Positions 18,767-28,350 are shown, counted from the first letter of the stretch. The stretch is DNA of 64,000 nucleotides from Caulobacter sp. X (GCF_002742635.1 NZ_PEGF01000001.1:2418001-2482000), one strand, 5' to 3'. Notes: a model not told the origin generated them from the sequence alone. Translations and numbers: made by a program.

Positions 18767-19756
18767 ATGACCGCGCTCTACGACGTCGCCGCCATTGGCA
18801 ACGCCATCGTCGACGTCATCGCCCAGTGCGACGACGCTTTCCTCGCGCGCGAAGGCCTGGTGAAGGGCTCGATGGCCCTGATCGATCCGGCCCGGGCGGC
18901 CAGCCTGTACGACGTCATGTCCTCGGCCATCGAGGCCTCGGGCGGCAGCGCCGCCAACACCGTGGCCGGCGTCGCCAGCTTCGGCGGCAAGGCCGCCTTC
19001 ATCGGCAAGGTCGCCGACGACCAGCTTGGCCGCGTCTTCCGCCACGACATGAACGCCATCGGCTGTGTGTTCACCACCCCGCCGCTGGCGGACGGCCCGG
19101 CGACCGCCCAGAGCCTGATCAACGTCACCCCCGACGCCCAGCGCACCATGTCGACCTATCTGGGCGCCTGCGTGGAGCTGAACCCGGCGGACGTCGATCC
19201 CGAGATCATCGAAGCCGCCCAGATCTCGTATCTCGAAGGCTATCTGTTCGATCCGCCGGAAGCCCGCCGCGCCTTCGCCAAGGCCGCCGCCCTGTGCCAT
19301 GGAGCCGGCCGCAAGATCTCGATGACCCTGAGCGACAGCTTCATGGTCGACCGCCACCGCTCGGCCCTGCTGGGCTTCATCGAAACCCAGTGCGACATCG
19401 TCTTCGCCAACGAGAGCGAAGTCTGCTCGCTGTTCGAGACCACGAACTTCGAAGAGGCCGTCAAGGCCCTGGCCGACCGCTGCGAGATCGCCGCCGTCAC
19501 GCGCAGCGAAAAGGGCTCGGTCGTGGCCTCGGGCGGGCAGTTGCACGAAATCTCGGCCTATCCGGTGGAAAAAGTCGTGGACACGACCGGCGCGGGCGAC
19601 CAATACGCGGCGGGTTTCCTCTTCGGCCTTTCCCAGGGCCGCCCGCTGCCTATCTGTGGCCAGCTGGGCAGCCTGGCGGCCGCCGAGGTGATCGACCACT
19701 ACGGTCCGCGTCCGCAGGTGTCCCTGCGCGAGTTGGCCGAAAAGAACGGACTTTAG
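18767..19756 (+). CDS. PfkB-family carbohydrate/adenosine kinase
   Basis: Ribokinase-like kinase, probably acting on adenosine or a related sugar. The 329-residue protein has the N-terminal glycine motif [19 protein letters not shown] and the C-terminal anion-hole signature [18 protein letters not shown] with the catalytic aspartate. Both PfkB signatures are therefore complete. NxxE-like [11 protein letters not shown] lies in between. The ATG at 18767 lacks a good ribosome site, but the upstream alternative has none either. It stops 7 bases before hisB, so it may lead the his operon. Confidence 0.88.
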   Translation: MTALYDVAAIGNAIVDVIAQCDDAFLAREGLVKGSMALIDPARAASLYDVMSSAIEASGGSAANTVAGVASFGGKAAFIGKVADDQLGRVFRHDMNAIGCVFTTPPLADGPATAQSLINVTPDAQRTMSTYLGACVELNPADVDPEIIEAAQISYLEGYLFDPPEARRAFAKAAALCHGAGRKISMTLSDSFMVDRHRSALLGFIETQCDIVFANESEVCSLFETTNFEEAVKALADRCEIAAVTRSEKGSVVASGGQLHEISAYPVEKVVDTTGAGDQYAAGFLFGLSQGRPLPICGQLGSLAAAEVIDHYGPRPQVSLRELAEKNGL

Positions 19757-19763
19757 GATTCAG

Positions 19764-20354
19764 ATGGCCCGCACCGCTGAAGTGGTCCGCGAGACGAAGG
19801 AGACCCAGATCCGGGTCTGGATCGATCTCGACGGGACCGGCGCCTCGACGATCTCGACCGGCATTGGTTTCTACGACCACATGCTGGAGAGCTTCGCGCG
19901 CCACGGCGGCTTCGACCTGAAGGTCGAGACCAAGGGCGACCTGCACATCGACATGCACCACACCGTCGAGGACACCGGCATCGTGCTGGGCCTGGCGGTG
20001 AACAAGGCGCTGGACGGCTTCAAGGGCATCCGCCGCTTCGGCTCGGCCTATATCCCGATGGACGAGACCCTGACGCGCTGCGCCATCGATCTCTCCAACC
20101 GGCCGTATCTGGTCTGGAAGGTCGACTTCAAGCGGCCCAAGGTCGGCGAGATGGACACCGAGCTCTTCAAGGAATTCCACCACGCGTTCGCGATGAACTG
20201 CGGGGCGTGCGTGCATCTTGAGACCCTGTACGGCGACAACACCCACCACGTCGCCGAAAGCGGCTTCAAGGCCCTGGCCCGGGCGCTGCGTCAGGCGGTC
20301 GAGATCGACCCGAAGACCGGCGGCCAGGCTCCGTCCACCAAGGGCGTGCTGTAA
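19764..20354 (+). CDS. hisB: Imidazoleglycerol-phosphate dehydratase
   Basis: Dehydrates imidazoleglycerol phosphate to imidazoleacetol phosphate, step 6 of histidine synthesis. The 196-residue monofunctional form carries both manganese-binding His-rich motifs, [18 protein letters not shown] with [11 protein letters not shown], and [30 protein letters not shown]. There is no phosphatase domain of the E. coli bifunctional type. It is the first of five his genes in one tight operon. Confidence 0.97.
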   Translation: MARTAEVVRETKETQIRVWIDLDGTGASTISTGIGFYDHMLESFARHGGFDLKVETKGDLHIDMHHTVEDTGIVLGLAVNKALDGFKGIRRFGSAYIPMDETLTRCAIDLSNRPYLVWKVDFKRPKVGEMDTELFKEFHHAFAMNCGACVHLETLYGDNTHHVAESGFKALARALRQAVEIDPKTGGQAPSTKGVL

Positions 20355-20363
20355 GGACACTCC

Positions 20364-21005
20364 ATGCAGACCGTCGCCCTGATCGATTACGGGTCGGGCA
20401 ACCTGCGTTCGGCCGAAAAGGCCCTGCGTGAGGCGGCCCGCCGCCGCGCGCTCGACGCCGACATCGTCGTCACCGCCGATCCCGACCTTGTCGCCAAGGC
20501 CGATCGCGTCTTCCTGCCCGGCGTCGGGGCCTTCGCCTCGTGCCGCGCGGGCCTGGACGCGACGGGCGTCTACGAGGCGATGAACCAGGCCGTCCACGGC
20601 CGGGGCGTGCCGTTCATGGGCATCTGCGTCGGCCACCAGCTCCTGGCCACCGAGGGCCTGGAGTTTGGCGTGACCCCGGGCCTGGACTGGATCAAGGGCC
20701 AGGTGAGGAAGCTCGAGCCCGACGACCCGCGCCTGACCATCCCGCACATGGGCTGGAACGCGATCGCCTTCACGCGCGCTCATGACCTGTTCAAGGGCAT
20801 CGAGGACGGCGCCCACATGTACTACGCCAACTCCTTCGCCTTGACGCCGACCGATCCGGCCGACGTCGTCGCGACGACCGACCACGGCGGACCGTTCACG
20901 GCCGCGGTGGCCAAGGACAACGTCGCGGGCGTACAATTTCACCCCGAAAAGTCACAAGCCTCAGGGCTCGCCCTGCTCGCCAACTTCCTGGAATGGCGCC
21001 CATGA
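20364..21005 (+). CDS. hisH: Imidazole glycerol phosphate synthase, glutaminase subunit
   Basis: Releases ammonia from glutamine and channels it to HisF. The 213-residue class I amidotransferase has the nucleophile C88 in [10 protein letters not shown] and the H-x-E pair in [12 protein letters not shown] close to the C-terminus, so the catalytic triad is complete. It begins [15 protein letters not shown]. Its stop overlaps the hisA ATG (ATGA at 21002-21005), indicating coupled translation. Confidence 0.97.
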   Translation: MQTVALIDYGSGNLRSAEKALREAARRRALDADIVVTADPDLVAKADRVFLPGVGAFASCRAGLDATGVYEAMNQAVHGRGVPFMGICVGHQLLATEGLEFGVTPGLDWIKGQVRKLEPDDPRLTIPHMGWNAIAFTRAHDLFKGIEDGAHMYYANSFALTPTDPADVVATTDHGGPFTAAVAKDNVAGVQFHPEKSQASGLALLANFLEWRP

Positions 21006-21727
21006 TCCTCTATCCCGCCATCGACCTGAAGGACGGCCAGTGCGTGCGCCTGCTGCACGGCGACATGGAGAAGGCCACGGTCTTCAACACCTCGCCCGCC
21101 GACCAGGCCCAGCGCTTCGTCAAGGACGGCTTCTCGTGGCTGCACGTCGTTGACCTGAACGGCGCCATCGAGGGCAAGTCGGTCAACACCGCCGCCGTCG
21201 AGACGATCCTGGAGTCGATCTCGATCCCGGTGCAGCTGGGCGGCGGCATCCGCACGCTGGAAGGCGTCGAGGCCTGGATCGAGGCGGGCGTGTCCCGTGT
21301 GATCCTCGGCACCGTGGCCGTCCACGATCCGGACCTGGTCCGCAAGGCCGCCCGCCTGTGGCCCGAGCAGATCGCCGTGGCCGTCGACGTGCGTGACGGC
21401 AAGGTCGCCGTCGACGGCTGGACGGGCCTCTCGGACCTCGACGCCATCACCCTGGGCAAGCGCTTCGAGGACGTCGGCGTCGCCGCCCTGATCGTCACCG
21501 ACATCAGCCGAGACGGCGCCCTGACCGGCGTCAATGTCGAGGGCGTGGGCGAGCTGGCCGACGCCGTCTCCATTCCCGTCATCGCCTCGGGCGGCGTCGC
21601 CTCGGTGGCCGACATCGAGCGGCTGAAGGCCCGCGAGGGCGTCGAGATCGCCGGCGCCATCCTGGGCCGCTCGCTCTACGCCGGCACGATCCGCCCGGCC
21701 GAAGCCCTGATCGCGGCGGCCGCCTGA
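21002..21727 (+). CDS. hisA: ProFAR isomerase (HisA)
   Basis: Isomerises ProFAR to PRFAR, step 4 of the histidine pathway. The 241-residue TIM barrel begins [17 protein letters not shown], with the catalytic aspartate in AIDLKDG. The second catalytic aspartate is in [17 protein letters not shown], and the two phosphate-binding glycine loops are LGGGIRT and IASGGVAS. Its stop overlaps the hisF ATG by one base (TGATG). Confidence 0.97.
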   Translation: MILYPAIDLKDGQCVRLLHGDMEKATVFNTSPADQAQRFVKDGFSWLHVVDLNGAIEGKSVNTAAVETILESISIPVQLGGGIRTLEGVEAWIEAGVSRVILGTVAVHDPDLVRKAARLWPEQIAVAVDVRDGKVAVDGWTGLSDLDAITLGKRFEDVGVAALIVTDISRDGALTGVNVEGVGELADAVSIPVIASGGVASVADIERLKAREGVEIAGAILGRSLYAGTIRPAEALIAAAA

Positions 21728-22509
21728 TGCTGAAGACCCGGATCATTCCCTGCCTCGACGTGAAGGACGGGCGGGTGGTCAAGGGGGTCAACTTCGTCTC
21801 CCTGCGCGACGCCGGCGATCCGGTGGAGCAGGCCCGGGCCTATGACGCCGCCGGCGCCGACGAGCTGATGTTCCTGGACATCACCGCGTCGAGCGAAGGC
21901 CGGGGCCTGATCCTGGACGTCATCTCGCGCACCGCCGAGGTCTGCTTCATGCCCGTGTCGGTGGGCGGGGGCGTGCGGCAGGTCTCGGACATGCGCCGCC
22001 TGCTGCTGGCCGGCGCCGACAAGGTCTCGGTCAACACCGCCGCCGTGGAGAACCCCGACCTGATCGCCGGGGGCGCCGACGCCTTCGGGGCCCAGTGCGT
22101 GGTCGTGGCGATCGACGCCAAGGCGCGCGAGGACGGCTCGGGCTGGAACGTCTGGACCTATGGCGGCCGCAAGGACACCGGGATCGACGTGGTCGAATGG
22201 GCCGCCAAGGTGGTCGAGCGCGGCGCGGGCGAGATCCTGCTGACCTCGATGGACCGCGACGGCGCCAAGATCGGCTACGACATCCCGCTGCTGAAGGCGG
22301 TGACGGCCGAGGTCAATGTTCCGGTGATCGCCTCGGGCGGCGCGGGCAAGACCGAACACCTGGTCGAAGCCGCCCGCGACGGTCACGCCGCCGCCGTACT
22401 GGCCGCCTCGATCTTCCACTTCGGCGAGATCTCGATCGGCGAGGCCAAGCAGGCCATGGCCGACGCCGGGATCCCCGTGCGCCTGGACAAGCTGAAGGAA
22501 GTGGCATGA
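21727..22509 (+). CDS. hisF: Imidazole glycerol phosphate synthase, cyclase subunit
   Basis: Combines PRFAR with ammonia from HisH to give imidazoleglycerol phosphate and AICAR. The 260-residue TIM barrel begins [20 protein letters not shown] with catalytic D11. The second aspartate lies in [15 protein letters not shown], and the phosphate loops are SVGGGVRQ and IASGGAGK. It overlaps hisA and hisE by one and four bases respectively. Confidence 0.97.
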   Translation: MLKTRIIPCLDVKDGRVVKGVNFVSLRDAGDPVEQARAYDAAGADELMFLDITASSEGRGLILDVISRTAEVCFMPVSVGGGVRQVSDMRRLLLAGADKVSVNTAAVENPDLIAGGADAFGAQCVVVAIDAKAREDGSGWNVWTYGGRKDTGIDVVEWAAKVVERGAGEILLTSMDRDGAKIGYDIPLLKAVTAEVNVPVIASGGAGKTEHLVEAARDGHAAAVLAASIFHFGEISIGEAKQAMADAGIPVRLDKLKEVA

Positions 22510-22832
22510 GCCAGCGCCTGACCGATGTCCTGCAACGCCTGGCCGCGACGATCGAGGCCCGCAAGGGCGGCGATCCGTCGGTGTCCTATACGGCCAAGCT
22601 CCTGAACGACCCGGCCCTGGCCGCCAAAAAGCTGGGCGAGGAAGCCGTCGAGACGGTGATCGCCGCTGTTGCTCAGGGTCCCGACGCCTTGGCGGCGGAA
22701 AGCGCCGACCTGCTCTACCATTGGCTGGCGCTGATGGCCGCCTCGGGCGTCTCGCTAGACGCCGTGGCCGAGAAGCTGGAAGCCCGTGAGGGAACTTCGG
22801 GCATCGCCGAGAAGGCGGCGCGGAAGGGCTAG
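22506..22832 (+). CDS. hisE: Phosphoribosyl-ATP pyrophosphatase
   Basis: Hydrolyses phosphoribosyl-ATP to phosphoribosyl-AMP, step 2 of the pathway. The 108-residue all-alpha protein has the MazG-like metal-binding signature [14 protein letters not shown] and [13 protein letters not shown]. It is the stand-alone form, not fused to HisI, which is absent from this window. It starts inside the end of hisF (ATGA) and ends 3' of the convergent smr gene, whose stop overlaps by four bases. Confidence 0.95.
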   Translation: MSQRLTDVLQRLAATIEARKGGDPSVSYTAKLLNDPALAAKKLGEEAVETVIAAVAQGPDALAAESADLLYHWLALMAASGVSLDAVAEKLEAREGTSGIAEKAARKG

Positions 22833-23398
22833 ACCCGCCGCTTCAGCGCCACATACAGCGCCCCCTCGCCGCCGTGGCGGCGGTCGGCGGTGGAGACGCC
22901 GGCGACCATCTCGCGCAGGGACGGGTCGGCCAGCCATTCGGGCGTGCGCGTGCGCAGGACCCCCTGCCCCACCTTGCCCTTGCCCGTGATGACCAGCACC
23001 GCCCGGTGACCCTGGCTGAACGAGCGGCGGATGAAGGCTTCCAGCGTGGCGCGGGCTTGGTCCTGGTCGAGGCCGTGCATGTCGAGCCGCGCGCCGATCG
23101 GGTCGCGCTCCTTGACGATCCGCAGCTTGCGATTGGGCTCGATGGTCCCCGCCGGGCCCTTGATCGCCTTCGCGAACGCGGGCTTCAGGTCCTCCGGATG
23201 CAGGCGTAGCGGCGCGATCGAGGCCAGACGCGTGGGCGGCTCGGCCGGCAAGGCGGTGTCGGACTTCAACGAGGGCCGAATCCGCGCCTTGGACCGCATC
23301 TTCTCGGGCCTCTCCGGCGCGCGCGGCGTCACCGTCGAGGCGACCAGCCGCCAAAGGCGCTTGTCGTCCTCGGGTCCGGGTGGCGGCTTCCTGCTCAC
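22829..23398 (-). CDS. Smr-domain protein
   Basis: Small MutS-related domain protein, possibly an endonuclease acting on nucleic acids. The 189-residue protein has a disordered, basic and proline-rich N-terminal half, then the Smr domain: LDMHGLDQDQARATLEAFIRR, VLVITGKGKVGQGVLR and a C-terminal GALYVALKRR. The LDxHG and TGKG motifs that define Smr are both present. The GTG at 23398 is chosen because it falls 1 base after the mltA stop and reads SRKPPPGPEDDKR. The substrate is unknown. Confidence 0.87.
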   Translation of the reverse strand: MSRKPPPGPEDDKRLWRLVASTVTPRAPERPEKMRSKARIRPSLKSDTALPAEPPTRLASIAPLRLHPEDLKPAFAKAIKGPAGTIEPNRKLRIVKERDPIGARLDMHGLDQDQARATLEAFIRRSFSQGHRAVLVITGKGKVGQGVLRTRTPEWLADPSLREMVAGVSTADRRHGGEGALYVALKRRV

Positions 23399-23399
23399 C

Positions 23400-24584
23400 T
23401 TACGGCTTCGGGACGAGGCGGTAGAGCCGCAGCATGTGGCGCACGCGGCCGGCCTCGGCGCCCGCGTCGGGTCCGGTCCCCATGTAGAGGTCGGCGCGGA
23501 CCTCGCCCTTGATCGCCCCGCCGGTGTCCAGCGCCACCGCCAGGCGCCGATAGGCCGGGAAAGCGCCCGCCAGGGCCGGGGCGCTGGCGTCCAGCCAGTA
23601 GAGCGCGCCATAGGCGTGACGGCTGGGATCGACGGCGATGGCGCGGCCGGGTGGCAGGGACACGCCCGCCGAGCCCACGGGCTCCTTGCCGTCGTCCTCG
23701 GCCATCTTGAAGAACACATAGCGCGGGTTCAGCCGCATGATCGCGTCGGCCTCGGGCCCGCGATGATCCGCCAGCCAGGTCCGGATCGCGTCGCCCGAGG
23801 TGTTGTTGTCCGGCAGCAGCCCCTTGTCGCGCATGGGGCTGGCGATCCCGACGAACGGCTTGCCATTGGTCCCGGCGAACACCGCGCGCACCCGGCGGCC
23901 GTCGGGCAGGACCAGCACGCCCGAGCCCTGGATCTGCAGGAAGAACAGCTCCTCGGGCCGCATCCAGGCCAGGGGCTTGTCGGTCGGGACCGCCTCGATC
24001 TCGGCGCGGTCGGGATAGGGGACGAAGGTCTTACCCTCGACATGGCCGGTGATCTTCTTGCCGACCAGGGCCGGCTCGAAGGGGCCCAGGTCCAGGACTA
24101 CCAAGTCATCGGGTAGGCCGCGCACCGGCGCCGTGAACTCGGCGTTGCGCGACATGCGGGCCTGGTACCGGGGCGCGAAATAGGCCGTCAGCAGGCCGTC
24201 TTCGCCGACCGACTGGGCCTGGAAGTTGGTTTCGAAGAAGGCGCGGGCCGAGGCGGCGTCCGTAGCGCTCATCGCCCGGGCCTGGCCGCAAGCGCGGATC
24301 ATGGCCGCTTCTTTCGAAACGCCGCAGCCGGCCTGGAAGGCCTTCAGAGCCGCCAGATGATCTTCTTGAGCCCAGCCTGGCAGGTCCGAGACCGGAACGG
24401 TCGTTGGCTGGGCGGCCGGCGGCTGAGCCGGGGGCGTTGGCGTCTGAGGCGTTGTCTGCACTGGCGGCGATGCGGGCGGAGCGATCGGCGGCGGGGGCGT
24501 CACGACGCTAGCGCAAGCGCTCAGCAGCAGGGCCGCCAGCGCGAGCGGGGCGATGGCGCGCGAGGCGGTCCGGGCCGTAGTCAT
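23400..24584 (-). CDS. mltA: Membrane-bound lytic murein transglycosylase A
   Basis: Cleaves peptidoglycan glycan strands with formation of 1,6-anhydromuramic acid. The 394-residue product has a lipoprotein signal with lipobox LLLSACAS, a long proline-rich linker (about 30-65), the MltA domain through LTAYFAPRYQARMSR and the C-terminal 3D domain. The catalytic aspartate is in VALDTGGAIKGEVRADLYMGTG. It should be anchored to the outer membrane. The ATG at 24584 shares a base with the stop of the Tim44 gene (TGATG); a GTG one codon upstream is also possible. Confidence 0.94.
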   Translation of the reverse strand: MTTARTASRAIAPLALAALLLSACASVVTPPPPIAPPASPPVQTTPQTPTPPAQPPAAQPTTVPVSDLPGWAQEDHLAALKAFQAGCGVSKEAAMIRACGQARAMSATDAASARAFFETNFQAQSVGEDGLLTAYFAPRYQARMSRNAEFTAPVRGLPDDLVVLDLGPFEPALVGKKITGHVEGKTFVPYPDRAEIEAVPTDKPLAWMRPEELFFLQIQGSGVLVLPDGRRVRAVFAGTNGKPFVGIASPMRDKGLLPDNNTSGDAIRTWLADHRGPEADAIMRLNPRYVFFKMAEDDGKEPVGSAGVSLPPGRAIAVDPSRHAYGALYWLDASAPALAGAFPAYRRLAVALDTGGAIKGEVRADLYMGTGPDAGAEAGRVRHMLRLYRLVPKP

Positions 24585-25180
24585 CACGCCTCGGCGGCGG
24601 CGACGAACGACAGCAGCCAGTTCGGATTGGCGCTCTTGACCTCGCGCTCGAAGGTCCAGAGCTCGGCGGTGCGGCGGTCATCGACGCCTTCGCCACGCTC
24701 GTCCTTGGTGCGGGTGCGCACCTCGGCCAGGATGCGAACCACCGCCTTGGCGGTGTCGCCGACCAGGTCGACGCTTTCCAGATCCAGGCGCGGCGGCGCC
24801 ATGAACTCGACCTTCTCGGTGCGTCCGGCGGCCTCGCGGGCGGCCATCGCCTGCTCGAAATTGGCCATCACCTCGGGCGCCAGCAGGGGCTTGAGCGTCT
24901 CCCGGTCGCCGGCGGCGTAAGCGGTGACGATCTGCTCGTAGGCCGTGCGGGCGCCGGTCATGAACTTGGCGGGATCGAAGTCGGGCTGGCGGGCCTTCAG
25001 CGCGGCCAGGCCTTCCGAGCGCAGGACGGGGTGAGGGTCGGTGGCGACGGGCGCGGGGCCAGCGGCGCCGGCCTTGACGGTCGTATCCTCCGGCTGGCGG
25101 CCGACCCGGCGACCCAGGGTGGCGTAGAGCTGGTAGAGGACGATGGCGGCGACCGCGGCGAGGAACAGGATCTGGAGCAC
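24584..25180 (-). CDS. Tim44/TimA-type membrane-anchored protein
   Basis: Tim44-domain protein of alphaproteobacteria, resembling the core of mitochondrial Tim44; the bacterial role is not settled. The 198-residue product has one N-terminal membrane segment (LQILFLAAVAAIVLYQLYATLG), a short linker and the Tim44 domain with DPAKFMTGARTAYEQIVTAYAAGD and LWTFEREVKSANPNWLLSFV. The GTG at 25180 puts the membrane helix at the very start, as in relatives. It precedes mltA and smr in one operon and has a promoter at 25289-25317. Confidence 0.85.
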   Translation of the reverse strand: MLQILFLAAVAAIVLYQLYATLGRRVGRQPEDTTVKAGAAGPAPVATDPHPVLRSEGLAALKARQPDFDPAKFMTGARTAYEQIVTAYAAGDRETLKPLLAPEVMANFEQAMAAREAAGRTEKVEFMAPPRLDLESVDLVGDTAKAVVRILAEVRTRTKDERGEGVDDRRTAELWTFEREVKSANPNWLLSFVAAAEA

Positions 25181-25288
25181 TTCAGGGTCCGGCGACGGGC
25201 TTTTGGGCCCAGGGGATTTCAAAGGTCGGGAAATGTCCGTCGGCTTCGGAAAGGCCTTCCGAACCGGGCGAACGCCCCGTGTCATGCC

Positions 25289-25317
25289 TATATAGGCGAG
25301 ACGCGCTCTCCCGTCAG
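25289..25317 (-). promoter_or_regulatory. Promoter of the Tim44-mltA-smr operon with overlapping palindromes
   Basis: CTGACG (25317-25312), a 17-base spacer and TATATA (25294-25289) face the Tim44 gene. The -35 lies inside the perfect 16-bp palindrome CGTCAGGCGCCTGACG (25312-25327), and the -10 lies inside GCCTATATAGGC (25286-25297). Such dyads over both elements suggest an operator, though no regulator can be named. Confidence 0.6.
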
Positions 25318-25407
25318 GCGCCTGACGTTGCGCCAGACGGGCCCTCATGGTAGCAGCGCCCACCTTACTCCAGGCGTTTTTAGGCGCCGATCACGGATTT
25401 TGTCCTA

Positions 25408-25908
25408 ATGACCGACACCACCGCCCCCAATGGCGCCCCCGAGGGGACTCCGGAAGACGCCGCCGGCCAAGCGGGCGTCCGCATCCTGGCCCAGTTCGTC
25501 CGCGATTTCTCGTTCGAGAACCCGCTGGCCCCCGACAGCCTGCGCGCCGGCGCCGCCCAGCCCGCCATCGACATGGGCGTCGAGATGAACGCCCGCGGTC
25601 GTCCCGACGGCCTGTTCGAAGTGGACCTGAAGCTCTCGGCCCGCGCTCTGCGCGACGAGCAAGCCGTGTTCCACGTCGAAGTGGTCTATGGCGGCCTGTT
25701 CCACATCGCCGGCGTCTCCGAGGAAGACCTGGAGCCGGTGCTGCTGATCGAGTGCCCGCGCTTCCTGTTCCCCTACGCCCGTCGCCTGATCTCGGACGTG
25801 ACGGCCGAGGGCGGCTTCCCGCCGTTCCTGATCGACCCGATCGACTTCGCCGGCGTCTACGCCGCGCGCAAGGCCCAGGCCGAAGGCCAGCAGGTCGGCA
25901 ACGCGTAA
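25408..25908 (+). CDS. secB: Protein-export chaperone SecB
   Basis: Tetrameric cytoplasmic chaperone that keeps preproteins unfolded and hands them to SecA. The 166-residue product matches the family from [17 protein letters not shown] through [24 protein letters not shown] and the conserved [28 protein letters not shown]. An acidic, flexible N-terminus (about 25 residues) and a C-terminal tail flank the core. No strong ribosome site precedes the ATG. A clear terminator follows. Confidence 0.97.
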   Translation: MTDTTAPNGAPEGTPEDAAGQAGVRILAQFVRDFSFENPLAPDSLRAGAAQPAIDMGVEMNARGRPDGLFEVDLKLSARALRDEQAVFHVEVVYGGLFHIAGVSEEDLEPVLLIECPRFLFPYARRLISDVTAEGGFPPFLIDPIDFAGVYAARKAQAEGQQVGNA

Positions 25909-25933
25909 GCGTTTGGCGTCAGAATTTTGGAAG

Positions 25934-25966
25934 AGGGGCTCGCCGAGAGGCTGAGCCCCTTTTTCT
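25934..25966 (+). terminator. Rho-independent terminator of secB
   Basis: AGGGGCTC (25934-25941) pairs with GAGCCCCT (25953-25960) around an 11-base loop and is followed by TTTTTCTTT. It begins 25 bases after the secB stop. Confidence 0.9.
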
Positions 25967-25982
25967 TTGCCCAAAATCTCGC

Positions 25983-26020
25983 GTGTCATCCCGGGTCGAC
26001 GCCGCCGCCCGGGATGACAC
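25983..26020. repeat. Perfect 13-bp inverted repeat between secB and the cenR-type gene
   Basis: GTGTCATCCCGGG (25983-25995) is mirrored at 26008-26020 around a 12-base GC-rich loop. It lies in the gap between convergent genes. It may act as a terminator for the response regulator, or be a small copy of the CCCGGGATGACA-type intergenic palindrome. Confidence 0.65.
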
Positions 26021-26041
26021 GGATTTTGCTGGCTTATCGGC

Positions 26042-26728
26042 TTACGGCTGCAGCCGATAGCCGCCCATCTCGGTGATCAGGATCCGCGCGACGGCCGGAT
26101 CGGGCTCGATCTTCTGGCGCAGGCGGTAGACGTGGGTCTCCAGCGTGTGGGTCGTGACCCCGGCGTTGTAGCCCCAGACCTCGGTCAGCAGCTCCTCGCG
26201 CGACACCGGCTTGGAGCCGGCGCGATAGAGGTACTTGAGGATGTTGGTTTCCTTCTCGGTCAGCCGCACCTTCTTCTGCTTTTCGTCGACCAGCAGCTTG
26301 GCCGAGGGGCGGAATTCGTACGGACCGATGCGGAACAGCGCGTCTTCCGAGGCCTCATAGCTGCGCAGCTGGGCGCGGATGCGGGCCAGCAGCACGCCGA
26401 AGCGGAAGGGCTTGGTGACATAGTCGTTGGCGCCGGACTCCAGGCCCAGGATCGTGTCGCTGTCGCTGGCGGCGGCCGTCAGCATGATCACCGGCGCGGT
26501 GACGCCGTTCTTGCGCATCAGGCGGCAGGCCTCGCGGCCGTCCATGTCGGGGAGGTCGACGTCCAGAAGGATCAGGTCAGGCTTGATCTCGCGCGCCATC
26601 CGCACGCCCTCGCCGGCGCTGGCGGCCTCGTTGACCGCGAACTCCTCGTGCAGGGCCAGCTGCTCGGCCAGGGCGCCGCGCAGGTCGTCGTCGTCGTCGA
26701 TCAGCAGAAGAGTCTTGCGTTGCGCCAT
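26042..26728 (-). CDS. cenR: OmpR-type response regulator, probable CenR
   Basis: Two-component response regulator: receiver domain (residues 1-118) with acidic pocket DDDDD at 11-15, phospho-acceptor D56 in LLDVDLPDMDG, the T/S switch in IMLTAAA and K in YVTKPFRFG. A winged-helix DNA-binding domain follows (about 130-228), ending ITEMGGYRLQP. CenR is an essential cell-envelope regulator in C. crescentus. The assignment rests on family and on its place near secB, leuS and parAB as I recall it, so it is probable rather than proven. Its kinase is not adjacent. ATG at 26740 is an alternative start. Confidence 0.85.
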   Translation of the reverse strand: MAQRKTLLLIDDDDDLRGALAEQLALHEEFAVNEAASAGEGVRMAREIKPDLILLDVDLPDMDGREACRLMRKNGVTAPVIMLTAAASDSDTILGLESGANDYVTKPFRFGVLLARIRAQLRSYEASEDALFRIGPYEFRPSAKLLVDEKQKKVRLTEKETNILKYLYRAGSKPVSREELLTEVWGYNAGVTTHTLETHVYRLRQKIEPDPAVARILITEMGGYRLQP

Positions 26729-26803
26729 AAGGGGAAACATGCACCGCTGCGGCCCTCGGGGACAACCCCGGGCGAGGCCTTAAGTCCGGGAGTCGACGTC
26801 TCC

Positions 26804-27310
26804 ATGCTGTTCCGCGCTCACGCCGATGGTCGTTTCGAACTGGATGGCAAGGTCCTGCGCTGCGCGATCGGCAAGGCCGGCGCGATCTCGGCGAAAGATA
26901 AGCGCGAGGGCGACGGCAAGAGCCCTGTCGGCGTCTGGGCCATTCGTGAAGTCTGGTATCGGCCGGACGTCTATACGCAGGGCCCCACGACCGCCCTGCC
27001 CGTCCGCGCGACGCGGCCCGAGGACGGCTGGTGCGACGCCCCGGGCGACCCGAACTATAATAGGCCTGTGAGACTGCCCTATCCGGCCAGCGCCGAGCGC
27101 ATGTGGCGCGACGACGCCGTCTACGACCTGGTGGTGATCCTGGGCCACAACGACGATCCGCCGGTTCCCGGCATGGGCTCGGCCATCTTCATGCACCTGG
27201 CGCGCGAGGGTTATCCCGGCACCGAGGGCTGCGTGGCCCTGGCGCGGGCGGACCTGGAGGCGGTGCTGGCGGTGGCCAAGCCGGGCGATGCGGTGGAGAT
27301 CGTGGGCTAA
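26804..27310 (+). CDS. YkuD-type L,D-transpeptidase domain protein
   Basis: Likely peptidoglycan cross-linking or trimming enzyme using a cysteine nucleophile. The 168-residue protein contains the YkuD signature: a histidine in ILGHNDDPP, the second histidine in SAIFMHLAREG and the catalytic Cys in GTEGCVALARADL. No signal peptide is visible, which is odd for an enzyme acting in the periplasm; translation from an upstream non-ATG codon would not add one either. It lies divergent to the response regulator with 75 bases between them. Confidence 0.85.
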   Translation: MLFRAHADGRFELDGKVLRCAIGKAGAISAKDKREGDGKSPVGVWAIREVWYRPDVYTQGPTTALPVRATRPEDGWCDAPGDPNYNRPVRLPYPASAERMWRDDAVYDLVVILGHNDDPPVPGMGSAIFMHLAREGYPGTEGCVALARADLEAVLAVAKPGDAVEIVG

Positions 27311-27317
27311 AGGCGAC

Positions 27318-27629
27318 CTATCGATCGCCTTTGCCTTTCCCGTCGATCAGAACGGCCTGCTGCCAACGTCCCGGCGCCTTGTCGGTGCGATGGATGCAGC
27401 CCGCCCAGCAACAGGGCCGCTTCTTGCCCTCCAACAGTTCCTCCAGGGTTCGCTGGATTCGGCGCTGGCGTGTTGCGGCTTGTTTGGCGTCATCGACCCA
27501 GCAAATGAACTCGTTTCGCCCGAGCGGCGTCAGGCCAGCCCACAGCTCAAGGACCTTCTGATCCGACCGCACCGCTGTCTGGAGATCTTCAGCGGCTTCG
27601 TGGACAGTCCCCTGAGGAAAGGCGTTCAT
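27318..27629 (-). CDS. YdeI/OmpD-associated family protein
   Basis: A 103-residue protein matching the C-terminal part of the YdeI/OmdA family, whose biochemical role is uncertain. The core reads WAGLTPLGRNEFICWVDDAKQAATRQRRI, then a helical ELLEGKKRPCCW segment. The ATG at 27629 has GGGAG 8 bases upstream. It converges on the YkuD gene with only 7 bases between stops. The cysteine cluster CCWAGC near residue 80 could bind a metal or be redox-active, which is speculative. Confidence 0.7.
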   Translation of the reverse strand: MNAFPQGTVHEAAEDLQTAVRSDQKVLELWAGLTPLGRNEFICWVDDAKQAATRQRRIQRTLEELLEGKKRPCCWAGCIHRTDKAPGRWQQAVLIDGKGKGDR

Positions 27630-27693
27630 CACGAAATCTCCCTGCGGCGACACGCTAGCCTAGCGTCATTTTGGCTTTTCGGGAGGGGGAACC

Positions 27694-28350
27694 CTAGCGC
27701 CCCGATCCCCGCACCCCAAAGAGGGCCGAGCCCACCCGCACCGACGTCGCCCCCTCGGCGATGGCGATCTCGAAGTCGTCGCTCATGCCCATCGACAGCC
27801 TTTCAACGCCGTTGCGCGCGGCGATCGCGCGCAGCGCCGCGAAATGCGGCGCGGGATCAGCGTCGAAGGGGGGAATGCACATCAGCCCCTCGACCGCCAG
27901 GTCATAGGTCTGGCGACAGGCGGCGATGAAGGCGTCGGCCTCGCCCGGCGCGATCCCGGCCTTCTGCGGCTCCTCGCCGGTATTGACCTGGACATAGAGG
28001 CGCGGGGCCTTGCCGGCGCGCTGGATTTCCTCGGCCAGCACCCGAGCCAGCTTCTCGCGGTCGACCGTCTCGATCACGTCAAAGAAGGCCACGGCCTCGC
28101 GCGCCTTGTTGGTCTGCAAGGGGCCGATCAGGCGCAGCTCCAGGCCCTCGCGACGCTCCCCCCAGCGCTCCATGGCCTCCTGGACGCGGTTTTCGCCGAA
28201 CACTTTCTGTCCCGCCTCCAGCACGGGCGCGATATGCTCCCAGGGCTGGGTCTTGGACACCGCCACCAGCGTGACCGAGCCCGGCGCCCGCCCGGCGCGG
28301 GCCTCGGCGGCGGCGATGCGGCTCTGGATGTCGGCGAGGTTGGGTGACAT
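27694..28350 (-). CDS. Pyridoxal-phosphate homeostasis protein (YggS/PLPBP)
   Basis: PLP-binding, non-catalytic alanine-racemase-fold protein that buffers free PLP. The 218-residue product has the PLP lysine in LVAVSKTQP, ENRVQEA, LIGPLQTNK and the C-terminal phosphate-binding MGMSDDFEIAIAEGATSVRVGSALFG. All are family signatures. Its ATG at 28350 overlaps the divergent thiE-like ATG at 28349, so its promoter must lie inside the other gene. That is unusual and may mean the thiE start is further in. Confidence 0.93.
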   Translation of the reverse strand: MSPNLADIQSRIAAAEARAGRAPGSVTLVAVSKTQPWEHIAPVLEAGQKVFGENRVQEAMERWGERREGLELRLIGPLQTNKAREAVAFFDVIETVDREKLARVLAEEIQRAGKAPRLYVQVNTGEEPQKAGIAPGEADAFIAACRQTYDLAVEGLMCIPPFDADPAPHFAALRAIAARNGVERLSMGMSDDFEIAIAEGATSVRVGSALFGVRGSGR

